Assembly: GCA_051656125.1 (NCBI GenBank)
Contig: JBOGBH010000052.1
Location: 310,001-374,000, forward strand
DNA: 64,000 nucleotides
From: CAMREV01 sp051656125
GTDB lineage: Bacteria; Bacillota_I; Bacilli_A; Mycoplasmatales; Mycoplasmoidaceae
Reading direction: 5' to 3'
The notes under the pieces were generated by a model. That model saw nothing but the letters and a program-made list of their open reading frames with translations. It was not told the DNA's origin and ran no database searches. The stretch's first letter is position 1; every line of letters begins with the position of its first letter. A program made the translations under genes and the position numbers. Of this stretch, positions 1-10,694 are shown piece by piece.

Positions 1-993
1 TAATGCAATATCATTAATTATTTCATGTATTTTATCACTATTAGATTCACTTTTTTTATTAATAACAATCATATCTAGTGCTAAATTTGATCCTGATGTA
101 GGTCTAATAAAATTGATATCAGTTAAAGGGTCTACAGGACTGTCGCCTCCGAACATAGAATACAATACATCTCCATTATACATAAAACCAAAACTTGATC
201 CATTTGGATGAGCTAAGTCATTTAAAACATTTCCTGAATCTGAATTGAATATCATTTCGTTTTTAACGAAATATTTTGGAAGGAATGAAAATACTTCTTT
301 AAAATGTTCGATCGTATTTTCATGTGATTCAGGATTAACATTATCTTCATTTCTAATTAATCTTCCCAAACTATACATTGTTCTAGCATCATCAATTGAA
401 ATACCTCTTAAATTTTTTTCTCTATCTAATACTTCCTTTAAATCAATTAATACTTCTTCTCAATTTTCAAATGAAATTTTAGAAAATTCTATTTTTTCTG
501 ATTTATAACCTAATATAAAATCTTGCAAAAAATATGGAACAGCATATTCTAAAAGATTATCATTTTCTGGATCATCATCAAAATCATAACCTTTTAATAT
601 TGGATGAATTTCTGGGACAAAAAGATCTAATGCTTCATCTGCACTTTTTATTATTTCATTTGGATTTGTAAGAGAAGGTATATTGAACTTTGATCATTCA
701 ATTGGTAATAATTCTCCTCTTTCTATTAATTCAATAACAGCGTAAGAAGAAGGAATAGCGATGTCATAATTTTTTTGAAATTCCCTTAATAAGGCTTCAT
801 TATTTTTGTATGATTTAAATTCTGTATTATATTCACTAGAAATAGTATCCATAACATCAGTAGACATATAGCTTTGAAAATTTCCAAAATATAGTTTGCT
901 TGTATTTGAACTGCATGATGATAGTAATGGGGCACTAAAAAATGACATTAAAATACTAGAAAAAGCTAAAAGAGTTTTTTTAAATTTTAACAT
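1..993 (-). CDS. potD: Polyamine-binding lipoprotein PotD-like, 3' end outside the window
   Basis: The first gene product of the window is a secreted lipoprotein: a hydrophobic signal segment of about 25 residues ends in a lipobox-like LLSSC, so the Cys would carry the lipid anchor. The following domain resembles periplasmic-type solute-binding proteins for spermidine/putrescine, with the segment DIAIPSSYAVIELIERG typical of PotD. Its start overlaps the end of potC by 14 bases, and potB and potA follow upstream, which strongly supports the role of substrate receptor of the importer. In-frame TGA codons are read as Trp. The start ATG is preceded by an AAGGAAG ribosome site. The C-terminus lies beyond position 1. 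Exact substrate (spermidine, putrescine or another cation) cannot be read from sequence. Confidence 0.85.
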
Positions 994-1825
994 TTTTTCT
1001 TCCTTTCTTTTCGATATGTATTTTTCTTAGCATAAAAATAATTGTAAAGACTAAAGATACCATTACTATTATTGCTCCAAATGTAACAATTCAAGCTTTT
1101 ATACCTTTATTTGATTCGAAAATTGTTGTACCAATTGTAGAAAAATTTCCATTAACTAATGACGTGATAATAAAGTCATCAAAACTTAATGTTGTTACTA
1201 ATACAAATGCAGTAATTAGTGAAGATCTTAAAAATGGAATAACAATATTTATATATGTTCTAAATTTTGATCAGCCAAGGTCCATACTTGCAGATATTAG
1301 TGAACCTTGAAATTTTGACATTCTTGGATAGATTGCCATTATTGCATATGGAGTACAAAAAGATATATGAGCTACCACTACTGTAAAGTATCCAAAATTT
1401 TGTCCAAGTGATAATCAAACTAAAGAAAATAAAACTGAAAGTGTCACTCCAGAAATAATATCTGGAATAGCTATGTCAAATTTAGTAAAATTTAAAAATG
1501 TATTTTTAATTCTTGTATTACTTCCCCAAATTCCTAGAGAAGTTACTAAAGCAATTATCAAAGAAATAGGAACTACAACAATGGAAACTAAAATTGAATT
1601 TACAAATGCATTCAAAAACTCATTATTTTTAAATATTTCAATATAATTTTCTCCTGTCATTTGGTTAAAATTATCTAAAATATTTCCTCTATCGCTTTGA
1701 CCTACAAAACTTAATAAAACTATAAATACTAGTGGAGTGTATATTAGAAAAATAATTATATAAATATATCACTTTTTTAAAAAACCAATAATGTTTGATT
1801 TATCAAAACTTAGTCTATTAAACAT
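980..1825 (-). CDS. potC: Polyamine ABC transporter permease PotC
   Basis: This is an integral membrane permease of about 281 residues with roughly six hydrophobic helices. It carries the binding-protein-dependent permease EAA-like loop in the segment reading SASMDLGWSKFRTYINIVIP. Together with PotB it would form the channel of the polyamine importer, energised by PotA and fed by PotD. The frame crosses TGA at 1415 (Trp) and ends in TAA at 980, inside the potD start region. The start is ATG at 1825 behind a perfect TAGGAGGTAG ribosome site. It overlaps the potB stop by 8 bases, so translation of the two is probably coupled. Confidence 0.9.
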
Positions 1826-2666
1826 TTCTTCTACCTCCTATAAATTTAACAACTCTTTTAGGAATAAAGTAAAATAGTAAATACATTCCTAATATTATTA
1901 AACTCATTACAATACTAATTGAAGAAATTCTAGCTAAAGCAATATTGCTGCTACTTGCATCTAATCCTAAGTCAAATATTCAATCGCCAATCAATCCACC
2001 ATCATTTGAGTTGTTTACAAAAGAAGTTATTCCTGTTGCAGTTAATGATGGTAAAAAAACTAAGAACATTCCCATTAATAAACCCGGAAGAATATATGGG
2101 ATTACGACATATATCAAGGTTTGAAATGAATTTCTACCTAAATCTTTGCTAGCCAATAATAAGTTTTTTGGCATAGTTTCAGCAATATTTAATATCGATA
2201 AAATAAAGATTGGTAAGTTTAAGTAAACTAGTGTAATGATAGTATATATATGACCAAATGTACTATTTGGCATTTCATTAGATGTATCAAAAAATGTTTT
2301 TATACCTATTATTTTTATTAGCATACTTAATCACATTGGCATTGTTAAAATAATTACAATTAAGCTTTTAAAAATTGCAGAGTTTATCTGAGATAAAAAC
2401 AATCCAAAAGGCATCCCTATAAAAACACATAAAATCGTAACAGCTATTGCTATTCCTATTGAAATTAATATTTTTTCTCAAATAGTTGATCCTAATCAGT
2501 TTCAATTATCTTCCATTGGTATATTAGAACCATCAGAGTCTACATTTGGAGATAAAGACAAGACAATTAAAATTATTGAAGGTATTATTAAAAAAAATAA
2601 TAGCAAAATTGAAAAGGGAATTAACTTATTAAAATTTCTATTTCATGTAAATTTTTTCTTATTCAT
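1818..2666 (-). CDS. potB: Polyamine ABC transporter permease PotB
   Basis: A permease of about 282 residues with several membrane helices and the conserved cytoplasmic loop (LLASKDLGRNSFQTLIYVVI) that contacts the ATPase. It is the partner of PotC in the membrane channel. TGA codons early in the gene and at 1980 are Trp. The stop codon lies inside the potC ribosome-site region and the start ATG at 2666 overlaps the potA stop by 8 bases. The four genes thus form one overlapping operon transcribed potA-potB-potC-potD. The family assignment is clear. Substrate specificity is inferred from the operon. Confidence 0.9.
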
Positions 2667-4266
2667 TTTCTTCCCCCATTAAATGCATATCTTCAATATC
2701 CCAACTTAAATAAACTGTCTTACCAACTTCAATTTTTTGAATTGATTCAACATTAAGCTGAATATCATTTCAAAGACATTTTGCTTCCCATAATAAACCT
2801 TTATAAGTAATTGATTCAACCTTTGCAGATATTAATGCTTTATTTTTATCAACTATATCAAAATCTTCAGGCCTAATCATAATTTTTACATTTGAATTGA
2901 CCTTAAAATTTTTATATTCTTTAGAATATTTGAAATTAGTGCCATTAATATCAATTGTAAAATTACTATTTATTTTTCCGCTTAAGATATTTGCCTGACC
3001 TATAAATTTAGAAACTCAAACATTTGATGGTCTATCATAAATCTCTTCTGGAGTACCTATTTGCTTTATTTCACCAGAGTCCATTACCACAATTTTATCA
3101 GATAAAATTAGAGCTTCTTCTTGATCATGAGTTACCAAAATAAAAGTAATGCCTAATTCCTTATGTAATCTTTTTATTTCAAATTGCATTTGTTTTCTTA
3201 CTTTAGCGTCTAGAGCACTTAATGGTTCATCTAAAAGTAAAATTTCTGGTTCTATAACAATCGCTCTTGCTAAAGCTACCCTTTGTTTCATACCACCAGA
3301 TAAGTTTTGTGGTAATAGCTTATTTTTACCTTCAAGACCAACTAATTTTATTACTTTTTCAACTTCATTTTTAATTTCTTCTTTTGTAATTTTTCTTGTA
3401 AGTAATTTTTTTTCAAGTCATTCTTTTTCTTCATCTGGATAATTCTGTCAATATGAAACTCAGTAATCTAAATCATTAAACTTGTTTTCTAACATTTCAA
3501 TTTTTTTTATTAATTCTTGAACAAGTCTATATTTTTTTTTGTTCTTTAATAAATCTATAATTAAAACAAGTTTATCTTTGTTAGCATCTATTTCTTTTGA
3601 AGAATAATTTATAAACTTGTTAATGCCCATTTTAAATAATAAGTTGTTTATTGCCTCATAAAACTTAATTTTTAAAGGAATATATGAATAAATATCCCTA
3701 TTAAAAATTTCCATAAAGTTGTTTTCGATTTTTTCAATTTTAATGTCAAATTCTTCTTCTGATATTTGTGAAAGAGAAAGTAATGTTTCATCATTATTGA
3801 TTTTCTTATTAATTTTATCTATTTCTTTTCTTAAATTAGCTTGGCTTTTTTCAAGTGATTTTATTTTAGATTGTGATTTCTTTAAATATTCTTTTGACTT
3901 TTTATCAACATCTTTATATATGTCATTAGAAAGATTTTCAATTGGTTTTCTCATTATCTTTAAACCATATGAAATATTTTCTTCAACATTCATATTAGGA
4001 AACAATGCATAGTCTTGAAAAACTGTAACACTTGGTCTTCTTTGAATTTTTAAATCTTTAATATCTATATTATTTGCTAATATTTTTCCTGAATCTGGAT
4101 TCTCGAAACCCGCTAACAATTTTAGTAATGTAGTTTTACCACATCCCGATGGTCCTAGCAGAGTAACAAATTCACCTTTTTCAATTTCTAAATCAAAATT
4201 TTTAATTACATAATTTTCATTATATTTTTTTGATATATTTTTTATTTGAAGTAATGTTTTTTTCAA
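2659..4266 (-). CDS. potA: Polyamine ABC transporter ATPase PotA with a long internal insertion
   Basis: This ATPase of about 535 residues energises the importer. Walker A is GPSGCGKTT near residue 40, the Q-loop FQDYALFP near 85, the signature LSGGMKQR near 322 and Walker B LLLDEPLSALD just after. A TOBE-like regulatory region follows at the C-terminus. Between Q-loop and signature there is a Lys/Glu-rich, partly coiled-coil insertion of about 190 residues. Long PotA proteins are known from mycoplasmas, so this is a lineage trait rather than a fusion artefact. The start is TTG at 4266, supported by AGGAGAG nine to ten bases upstream. No better ATG is seen. TGA codons are Trp. Confidence 0.92.
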
Positions 4267-4289
4267 TACTTTTACTCTCCTATTAAAAA

Positions 4290-5117
4290 TTATTTTTTGT
4301 TAATTATAAAATTGTCCATTGAATATGCAAATGAGTTTACTTTAGTAGTTACTTCATCTGATAATTCAATAAGTTTTTTTGATGATGGATTAATACCGAT
4401 TTTGAAACCTACTTGTTCAAACATTGATACATCATTATTTGAGTCGCCAAATGCAACTATTTCTTCTTTTTTTATATTGTATTTTTTAGTTATAAATTTG
4501 ATTGCTTCACCTTTGTTGCAATCCTTGTTGGTTATTTCTATTGATCTTTTAGATGTGTGAACATAATCAATTTCGCCAGAAAATTCTTTGCCTAAAGTTT
4601 CTAATGCTTTTTTTATTTTTTTCTTATTAAAAGATAAAAATAATATTTTTAAAGTATCATTTTTAAAATCATAATTTTTTTCATTAAATTTTATTATTTT
4701 TCCAGAATTAAATTTTGCAACCAAATGTCTCAAAGGTAACCTATTTGCATAAATTTTTTTATTATTAACCCCTTCAACTGAATATATTCAAATAGAGATG
4801 TTGACTCTTTTTTGAATTTCTATTAACTTTTTAAAAATTTCATCAGAAATACAATTAGAAAATAATATTTCTTCTGAATTTAAATCGTATATTAAAGCGC
4901 CATTTAAAGATATTAAAAAATCATTCTTTTTGCCACAATAATCTTCTATCGTTTTATTGAATGAAAGAGCTGAAACTAATCATCTTCCTGTACAAAGAAA
5001 AATTTTCCCACCAAGCTCTTGATATTTCTTAATAGAATCTAAAGATTTTGAACTAATTTTCCCATTATAGTTTAATAAAGTATGATCTAAATCAATTGCA
5101 GCTCAATGGTATTTCAT
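4290..5117 (-). CDS. Cof-type HAD-superfamily phosphatase
   Basis: A 275-residue cytosolic hydrolase of the haloacid dehalogenase superfamily, Cof/YidA subgroup. Motif I is DLDHTLL near the N-terminus (nucleophile Asp followed by the acid/base Asp), the Cof cap domain lies in the middle, and the Mg-binding motif IV reads FGDSNNDVSMF. Such enzymes dephosphorylate sugar phosphates, FMN or nucleotides. The substrate here is unknown. The gene starts with ATG at 5117 after an AGGA site and ends 23 bases before potA, so it may be the first gene of the polyamine transport operon. One or more TGA codons (for example codon 5) are Trp. Confidence 0.88.
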
Positions 5118-5196
5118 ATCAAATCCTGTAAAAATATATATGCTTATTTATAACATTTATTTTACATTAAAAATTAATTTTTTTATTATAAAAAAA

Positions 5197-5202
5197 TATA
5201 AT
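5197..5202 (+). promoter_or_regulatory. -10 box for the 5213 gene
   Basis: A perfect TATAAT lies with its last base 10 bases before the ATG at 5213. No ribosome site fits between them, so the transcript would have almost no leader. No good -35 box is seen. Confidence 0.5.
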
Positions 5203-5212
5203 AGAAACATAT

Positions 5213-5848
5213 ATGAATATTCAAGTAAAAAAAATATCCTTCATATCAATGCTTTTATCTTTAGGCGTTGTATTTAATTATATTTCTACCTTTATCCCGT
5301 TTTTTGCTTTTACATTTTTAAATGTTGATTTGTCTGTTGCTTTTATAATGCTTGCTTTTTCATTTTATGGATATTGAAGTGCTTTTTTTATGTCTGTTGC
5401 AATTGGCTTATTAAGTATAGCATGATCTACAACAGGAATTATAGGACCAATAATATTAATTATTTCTAATTTGTCTTTTATAAGCATATATTTCTTGGTA
5501 TCTCAATTAATTAAAATGAAAAAGTTAACGATGCTAAATATCTTTATCTCAATAATAATTAATGCTGTGTTTTTAGCTATTATTAATGGAATGATTTTTA
5601 CACCAATATTTCTTAACATGTTCACAGATATTAAAACAATAAATTTTATTGAAATTGCAAATAACTATAATAGTGGACTTTGATATGAAAAAATAAAAGT
5701 ATATTTAATGTTTATTCCTGATTATTGATTAGGAATACTTTCTTTATATACTTCTTTTAATTTATTTAAATTTTTAATTGGTGGAATTGCTTTTATTTTA
5801 TTTAAGAAAATAATTGAAAAAAATGATCTTTTAAACATAAAAAACTAA
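5213..5848 (+). CDS. Multi-helix membrane protein, possible ECF transporter substrate-binding (S) subunit
   Basis: A 211-residue, very hydrophobic protein with about five to six membrane helices and short charged loops, without a signal peptidase site. Size and topology resemble the S components of energy-coupling factor vitamin transporters, which would use the EcfT/EcfA1/EcfA2 module found at 53020-56134. I cannot name the vitamin, and another membrane family is possible. TGA codons are Trp. It is a single plus-strand gene between minus-strand operons. It has no visible Shine-Dalgarno and a TATAAT 10 bases before ATG. Its TAA overlaps the dnaG stop by 3 bases on the opposite strand. Confidence 0.6.
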
Positions 5849-7701
5849 GAGTTTTTTAATTTCATATATTTTGTTAATTCAATAATAATGTTATGTGACT
5901 GGTCATATATTTCAGATATTGTAAAAAGTTTTTTTTCATAAATATCGCTAATATTTATTAAAACTTTATTTCTATATTCATTTTTTATATTTTGAATTAT
6001 TGTTGATTTATCAATTTCTTTTAAAACATCTTTATAAGAATAATTACTATTAGTTTCATATAAAATATTTAAAATATTTTTTATTTTTTTATATTCCTTG
6101 TTATTTTTTTCAAGATTCATATAGTTTAACTTTGTTTTAAACAATAATGTTGTTTTTGGATTAATAGCCATTAATACTAATAATGTTTTTTCCAAGTTAA
6201 TCATTTTATCTTCATTTGCTTTTTCAAAATCAATATAATTATTTTCTATTTTCTTTGTTTTAGTTAAACTATGATAATTTTCTTTAATTGAATTGTTATA
6301 AAATTGCATTTCATTTTTATTATTTTGGACTGAAACATAATTTTCCTTTTTTAAATCATCAATATAGATAATATTATTTTTTGATCCTTTTGATTTTTCA
6401 ATTTTACTTTCTATTTTTGATTTAACATCTTCAAAAACAAGATTAGTTTTTTCTGCTAAAATTCTTGAGTAGTAAGATATTAAATTTAAATCTCCATATT
6501 CGGCTATAAAATCTTCAACTTCATTTATTAGTGAAAGTTTATTATTTACATTCACTCTTAATATACTAGGGAAGTGTTTATTTATAAAAAATTCAGCAAC
6601 AGTTATATTCATTTCTTCTTTTTCATGAAAAAGTCTTGTATTACCTTGTATTAAAGAGTCTAAATCTTTGTAACTATCAGGATAATTATCAAATGTCATT
6701 AAAACCTTTTCAGTTGGTTTTAAAATTCTAGTTATGTTGATAATGGCCTTAAAACCTGCATCATCATTATCTAATGCTAAAACTAATGTTTTGCATATTT
6801 CTTTTTTTATAATTTCAAAATGATTATTTGTGAAGCTAGTACCCATTAATCCAATTACATTTTTATAACCCATTTTGTGCATTGAAATAACATCAAAAAA
6901 ACCTTCTACTAAATATATTTTTTCAAATTCATTTTTTATAACATTTTGCATATTATAAAATAAGCTATCTTTTTTAAAAAATTCATTTGTTTTAGAATTT
7001 AAATATTTTACGCTTTCTTTTTCTGAAAGTGATCTGCCTGAAAAACCAACAATATTGTTATATTCATCCATAATAGGAAATATTATCCTATTAAGAAAAA
7101 AATCTTTATATTCATTTTGGGAATCTAAATAAATTATTCCATTTTCTATCAAATCATTTTCTTTTCATAATTGATTTCCGTCTTTATCTTTTCTTGTAAG
7201 GTATTTAAAAAGACTATTTTGTGAATAAGGTGCAAATCCAATATTAAAATACTTAATCTGTTCATTATCAAGCCCCCTTGAATATAAATAATCAAGTGCA
7301 TGTTTATTTTCTTGAGAATAAAGCATTCTATTAAAATAGAATGCAGCTTCATTGTTTATCTTTAGGTACTTTTCTTTTTTTTCGTTTCTAAAACTGCTTA
7401 TATTATTAATATATGTGTTTTGAAAGTTAGATTTTTTTGCAACTAATTTTATCGCACTCAAATAATTAATTTTTTCTATTCCTTGAATAAAAGAAAAAAT
7501 ATCTCCGCCTTTATTGCATGAAAAACATTTGTACATTCTTTTTTGTGGAGATACATATAATGATGGTTTAGTATCTTGATGAAAAGGACAAAGGCCAAGA
7601 TAATTGATTCCTTTTTTTGTAAGGCTTATATATTCACCAATTATGTTTACAATGTCAGCTGAGTTCTTTAATTGATCAATAATTTTATTATCTATGTACA
7701 T
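5845..7701 (-). CDS. dnaG: DNA primase DnaG
   Basis: A primase of about 618 residues that makes RNA primers at the replication fork. The N-terminal zinc-binding domain shows CPFH and CFSC in residues 38-62. The RNA polymerase core contains the TOPRIM signature, with the EGFFDVI glutamate motif and the LALDNDDAG metal-binding aspartates. The Lys/Asn-rich C-terminal part corresponds to the helicase-binding domain and is poorly conserved. TGA at 7165 is Trp and joins two reading-frame halves. The start overlaps the end of glyS by 14 bases. The dnaG-glyS pairing is also known in Mycoplasma genitalium. Confidence 0.95.
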
Positions 7702-9079
7702 CTTTTATTCTTAGCTCTTCTAGAAATTTATCTATTTTAATTGTATCTTGGTTCATTGTATCTCTATTTCTTATTGTAATAGTTTTCTTACTATCATCAA
7801 TTGAGTCAAAATCAAATGTAATACATTCGTATGTACCAATTGCATCTTGTCTTCTATATCTTTTACCAATTGAACCTGCTTCATCATATGAACAAGAATA
7901 TCCATAAGATACTATTTTTTCATATAATTCTTTTGCATCATTTTTCAGTTTATTTGTTAATGGTAAAACACAAAATCTATATGGAGATATTTTTTTATCA
8001 AGTGATAGAACTATTCTTGAATCATTTTCAATCTCTTGTATTTCAAAAGCGTCTATTAAGGCAGCATAAACTAATCTATCTAACCCCATTGAAGGTTCTA
8101 TAACCGAAGGGAAATATCTAGTATTATTTATTTCATCAAAATATTCAAGATCCTTTTTTGAATTTTCTGAATGGTTCTTTAAGTCAAAATTACCTCTATT
8201 TGAAATGCCACATAATTCACTTCATCCATGTGGAAATTCAAAAAATAAATCAACTGTCTTTTTTGAATAATGAGCAATTTCATCCTTCTTATATTCGTTT
8301 TGTTTTATTTTATCTTTAGATATTCCTAATTCTTTTATTATAAAATTTTCCATATCTAATAATAAATTATCAAAATCTTTGTTTTCGTTTTCTGGATTAG
8401 TAAAATATTCTAGTTCCATTTGTTCAAATTCCCTTGAACGATAAATGAAATTAGAAGGCGTTATCTCATTTCTAAAAGATTTTCCTATTTGAGCAACACC
8501 AAAAGGTATTTTCTTTCTCATTGTTCTTTGAATATTTTTAAAATTAATAAAAATTCCTTGTGCAGTTTCTGGCCTTAAATAGACAGTTGTTTTTTTACCT
8601 TCTGTTGTTCCTATGTTTGTTTCAAACATTAAATTAAATTTTCTAATATCAGTTCAATCATTGCCATTACAAATTGGACAATTAATTTTTTTGTCTTTAA
8701 TTATTTTTTTCAATTCATCAAATGTATTGTTTTCATTTACAATTGAATCATTTAAAAATTCATTGATAAGTTTATCAACTCTAAATCTGTTCTTACATTT
8801 TTTACAATCAATTAAAGGGTCTGAAAAATTTTCTAAATGTCCAGATGCTTTTCAAACGCTTGGATTGCATATTATGTTTGAATCTAAAGGTACAATATTG
8901 GTTCTTTTAGTAACAAAATATTCTCATCAAAGATCCCTTATATTTTTTTTAATCATTGAACCTAATGGACCAAAATCTCATGAATTTGCTAAACCACCAT
9001 ATATTTCTGAATTCTGAAAAAAATAGCCAGTAGATTTTAAATGATTTATTATTTCATCTTGTGAATATTTTTTCTTCAT
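7688..9079 (-). CDS. glyS: Glycyl-tRNA synthetase (dimeric, single-chain type)
   Basis: A class II aminoacyl-tRNA synthetase of 463 residues that charges tRNA-Gly. It is the homodimeric type used by Gram-positives and mycoplasmas rather than the alpha/beta tetramer. Evidence includes an N-terminal GGLANSWDFGPLG, the motif 2 region with FRNEITPSNFIYRSREFEQ, the motif 3 segment PSMGLDRLVYA and two Cys pairs (CKKCK and CPIC) of the zinc insert. Several TGA codons are Trp. The start ATG at 9079 follows AAAGG. The gene is upstream of dnaG and overlaps its start by 14 bases. Confidence 0.95.
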
Positions 9080-9101
9080 ATTTTTACCTTTTTCAATAAT
9101 A

Positions 9102-9107
9102 ATTATA
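9102..9107 (-). promoter_or_regulatory. Candidate -10 box for glyS-dnaG
   Basis: On the minus strand this reads TATAAT, 22 bases before the glyS start codon. A second TATAAT overlaps 10 bases upstream (9112-9117). No clear -35 box. The region lies directly after the rplL terminator, as expected for a new transcription unit. Confidence 0.4.
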
Positions 9108-9121
9108 TTTAATTATATAAA

Positions 9122-9152
9122 AAAAACATAACCAAAAAATGATTACGTTTTT
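9122..9152 (-). terminator. Rho-independent terminator after rplL
   Basis: In minus-strand RNA a 12-base-pair stem (AAAAACGUAAUC with GGUUAUGUUUUU, two G-U pairs) closes a loop of seven bases and runs into a U tract. It lies 16 bases after the rplL stop. Confidence 0.7.
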
Positions 9153-9167
9153 CTAAATTTAAAATAA

Positions 9168-9533
9168 TTATTTTATTTCAATTGTAGCGCCTGAACCATC
9201 AAATTTCTTTTTAAGTTCTTCAGCTTCTTCAGGTTTAATACCTTCTTTTACTGGTTTAGGAGCTCCATCAACTAATCCTTTAGCTTCCATTAATCCTAAT
9301 CCTGTAATTTCTCTTACTATTTTAATAACAGCAACTTTGTTTGCACCTGCATTAGCTAAAATTAAATTTACTTCACTAGGAGCTTCAACAGCAGCACCTG
9401 CTGCTGCAGCTGCTACAGGAGCAGCAGCAGAAACTCCAAACTCAGTTTCAATACTTTCTATTAATTCTTTAATTTCTAGTAAGCTCATTTCTTTTAATGC
9501 AGCTACTATATCTTCTTTTTTCATTTTACTCAT
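9168..9533 (-). CDS. rplL: Ribosomal protein L7/L12
   Basis: The 121-residue stalk protein that recruits translation factors to the 50S subunit. The N-terminal dimerisation helix pair is followed by an Ala-rich hinge (AAAPVAAAAAGAA, residues 36-48) and the compact C-terminal domain with the conserved KVAVIKIVREITGLGL and the terminal GATIEIK. Length matches the family. The first of two close ATGs (9533) has AGAGGAG seven bases upstream and is chosen. It lies 15 bases downstream of rplJ and ends at a strong terminator. Confidence 0.97.
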   Translation of the reverse strand: MSKMKKEDIVAALKEMSLLEIKELIESIETEFGVSAAAPVAAAAAGAAVEAPSEVNLILANAGANKVAVIKIVREITGLGLMEAKGLVDGAPKPVKEGIKPEEAEELKKKFDGSGATIEIK

Positions 9534-9548
9534 TTTTATTCTCCTCTT

Positions 9549-10046
9549 TTATTTTGTTTCTTCAACAGCTTTAAGTGCATATAGAACACCTCTAATCGGT
9601 GCAGTTAAACAAGATAGTAACATCGAGTATAAACCTTCTCTATTAGGTAATTTAGATATTGCAATTGATTTTTCAGCATCAATAAATTTATTCTCAATTA
9701 CACTACCTTTAAATTTAATACAATCATTTGTCTTAGACAAATTATTAATAATTTTTAAAGGTGCTATTTCATCTGAGTTTCCAAAGGCAATTGCATTTGG
9801 TCCTACTAATTCTCCAAATCCTTCAAATCCAGCTTTTTTCAATGATCTATTTAGAATGTTGTTTTTAATAACATGTAAGCTAGCATCACTTTTTAGCATT
9901 TCTTTTCTAACGGCTGTCATATCATGAGCATCAATGCCTTGATATTCAAAAATTAAAAAAGAAGCAGAAGATTTCATTAAATCAGAAATTTTGTTAACTT
10001 CAGACTCTTTAAATTGAATGATTTTTTTCAAAACTTTTCCTTTCAT
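9549..10046 (-). CDS. rplJ: Ribosomal protein L10
   Basis: L10, 165 residues, anchors the L7/L12 dimers to the ribosome stalk base. The N-terminal rRNA-binding domain includes the typical SASFLIFEYQGI and NAIAFG segments, and the C-terminal helix that binds L12 includes GVLYALKAVEE. Gene order rplJ-rplL is conserved in bacteria. rplK and rplA are not adjacent here. The ribosome site upstream of ATG 10046 is weak (GGAT), and a strong hairpin lies 17 bases upstream in the leader, which suits autoregulated translation by the L10-L12 complex. The last point is inference. Confidence 0.96.
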   Translation of the reverse strand: MKGKVLKKIIQFKESEVNKISDLMKSSASFLIFEYQGIDAHDMTAVRKEMLKSDASLHVIKNNILNRSLKKAGFEGFGELVGPNAIAFGNSDEIAPLKIINNLSKTNDCIKFKGSVIENKFIDAEKSIAISKLPNREGLYSMLLSCLTAPIRGVLYALKAVEETK

Positions 10047-10062
10047 TTTTTACAATATCCAA

Positions 10063-10098
10063 ATAAAAACTATCAATAATGAAAGTGATAGTTTTTAT
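10063..10098 (-). promoter_or_regulatory. Perfect hairpin in the rplJ leader
   Basis: A 12-base perfect inverted repeat (10063-10074 and 10087-10098, arm ATAAAAACTATC) with a 12-base loop lies 17 bases upstream of rplJ. In many bacteria the rplJ leader binds L10-L12 for feedback control. This hairpin is a candidate for part of such a leader. It could also act as an attenuator. Confidence 0.5.
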
Positions 10099-10225
10099 AT
10101 TTATAAATATAAAACCTCGATAACATTTTTAAAAGTAAATTAATACTTAGTTATTGTCTTTGGTATATTGCAAGAATATTTTACCATAAATTTTTTAAAT
10201 AATATAGATATTAACACTTTATTGT

Positions 10226-10231
10226 TATAAT
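10226..10231 (+). promoter_or_regulatory. -10 box of the tRNA cluster
   Basis: TATAAT ends 9 bases before the first base of tRNA-Cys, placing transcription start almost at the mature 5' end. A second TATAAT-like run overlaps downstream. No clear -35. Confidence 0.55.
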
Positions 10232-10240
10232 ATTATATGT

Positions 10241-10314
10241 GGTACCTTAGCCAAGTGGTAAGGCAAAGAGCTGCAACCTCTTCATCATCAGTTCAAATCT
10301 GATAGGTACCTCCA
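10241..10314 (+). tRNA. tRNA-Cys (GCA)
   Basis: Acceptor arms GGTACCT and AGGTACC pair perfectly, discriminator is T (as usual for Cys) and CCA is encoded. The anticodon loop CTGCAAC gives GCA. First of nine tRNA genes in the cluster. Confidence 0.95.
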
Positions 10315-10317
10315 AAT

Positions 10318-10394
10318 GCATCTTTAGCTCAATTGGATAGAGCGTTTGTCTACGAAACAAAAGGTTATAGGTTCAAGTCCTGTAAGGTGCGCCA
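10318..10394 (+). tRNA. tRNA-Arg (ACG)
   Basis: Acceptor arms GCATCTT and AAGGTGC pair with one G-T. The anticodon loop CTACGAA gives ACG, presumably read as ICG. CCA is encoded. It lies three bases after tRNA-Cys. Confidence 0.95.
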
Positions 10395-10528
10395 TTTTAT
10401 AATAATCACATTATTAATTATATATTATTGATTTTTTTATTTATATAGTTTGATATAATAATTAAGTTATAATAATAAACTAATTTAATATATAATTATT
10501 TTGTTTTTTTAAACAAAAAATAAATATT

Positions 10529-10605
10529 CGGGAAGTAGCTTAGCTTGGTAGAGCACTTGGTTTGGGACCAAGGGGTCGCAGGTTCAAATCCTGTCTTCCC
10601 GACCA
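10529..10605 (+). tRNA. tRNA-Pro (TGG)
   Basis: Acceptor arms CGGGAAG and CTTCCCG, anticodon stem CTTGG/CCAAG with loop TTTGGGA giving TGG, encoded CCA. A 134-base AT-rich gap separates it from tRNA-Arg. The gap holds TATAAT runs near 10454 and 10491 and an imperfect T-rich inverted repeat near 10498-10522, so a second promoter for the remaining tRNAs is likely. Confidence 0.95.
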
Positions 10606-10611
10606 TTTTAT

Positions 10612-10688
10612 GGCAGGGTATCTCAGTTGGTTAGAGAACTCGGCTCATACCCGGGGTGTCGTGGGTTCAAGTCCCACTCCTGCTACCA
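10612..10688 (+). tRNA. tRNA-Met, elongator (CAT)
   Basis: GGCAGGG acceptor pairs with TCCTGCT including the G1-U72 pair common in elongator tRNA-Met. The anticodon loop CTCATAC gives CAT. CCA is encoded. Distinguished from the initiator by its paired first base and from tRNA-Ile by loop context. Confidence 0.9.
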
Positions 10689-10694
10689 ATATTT

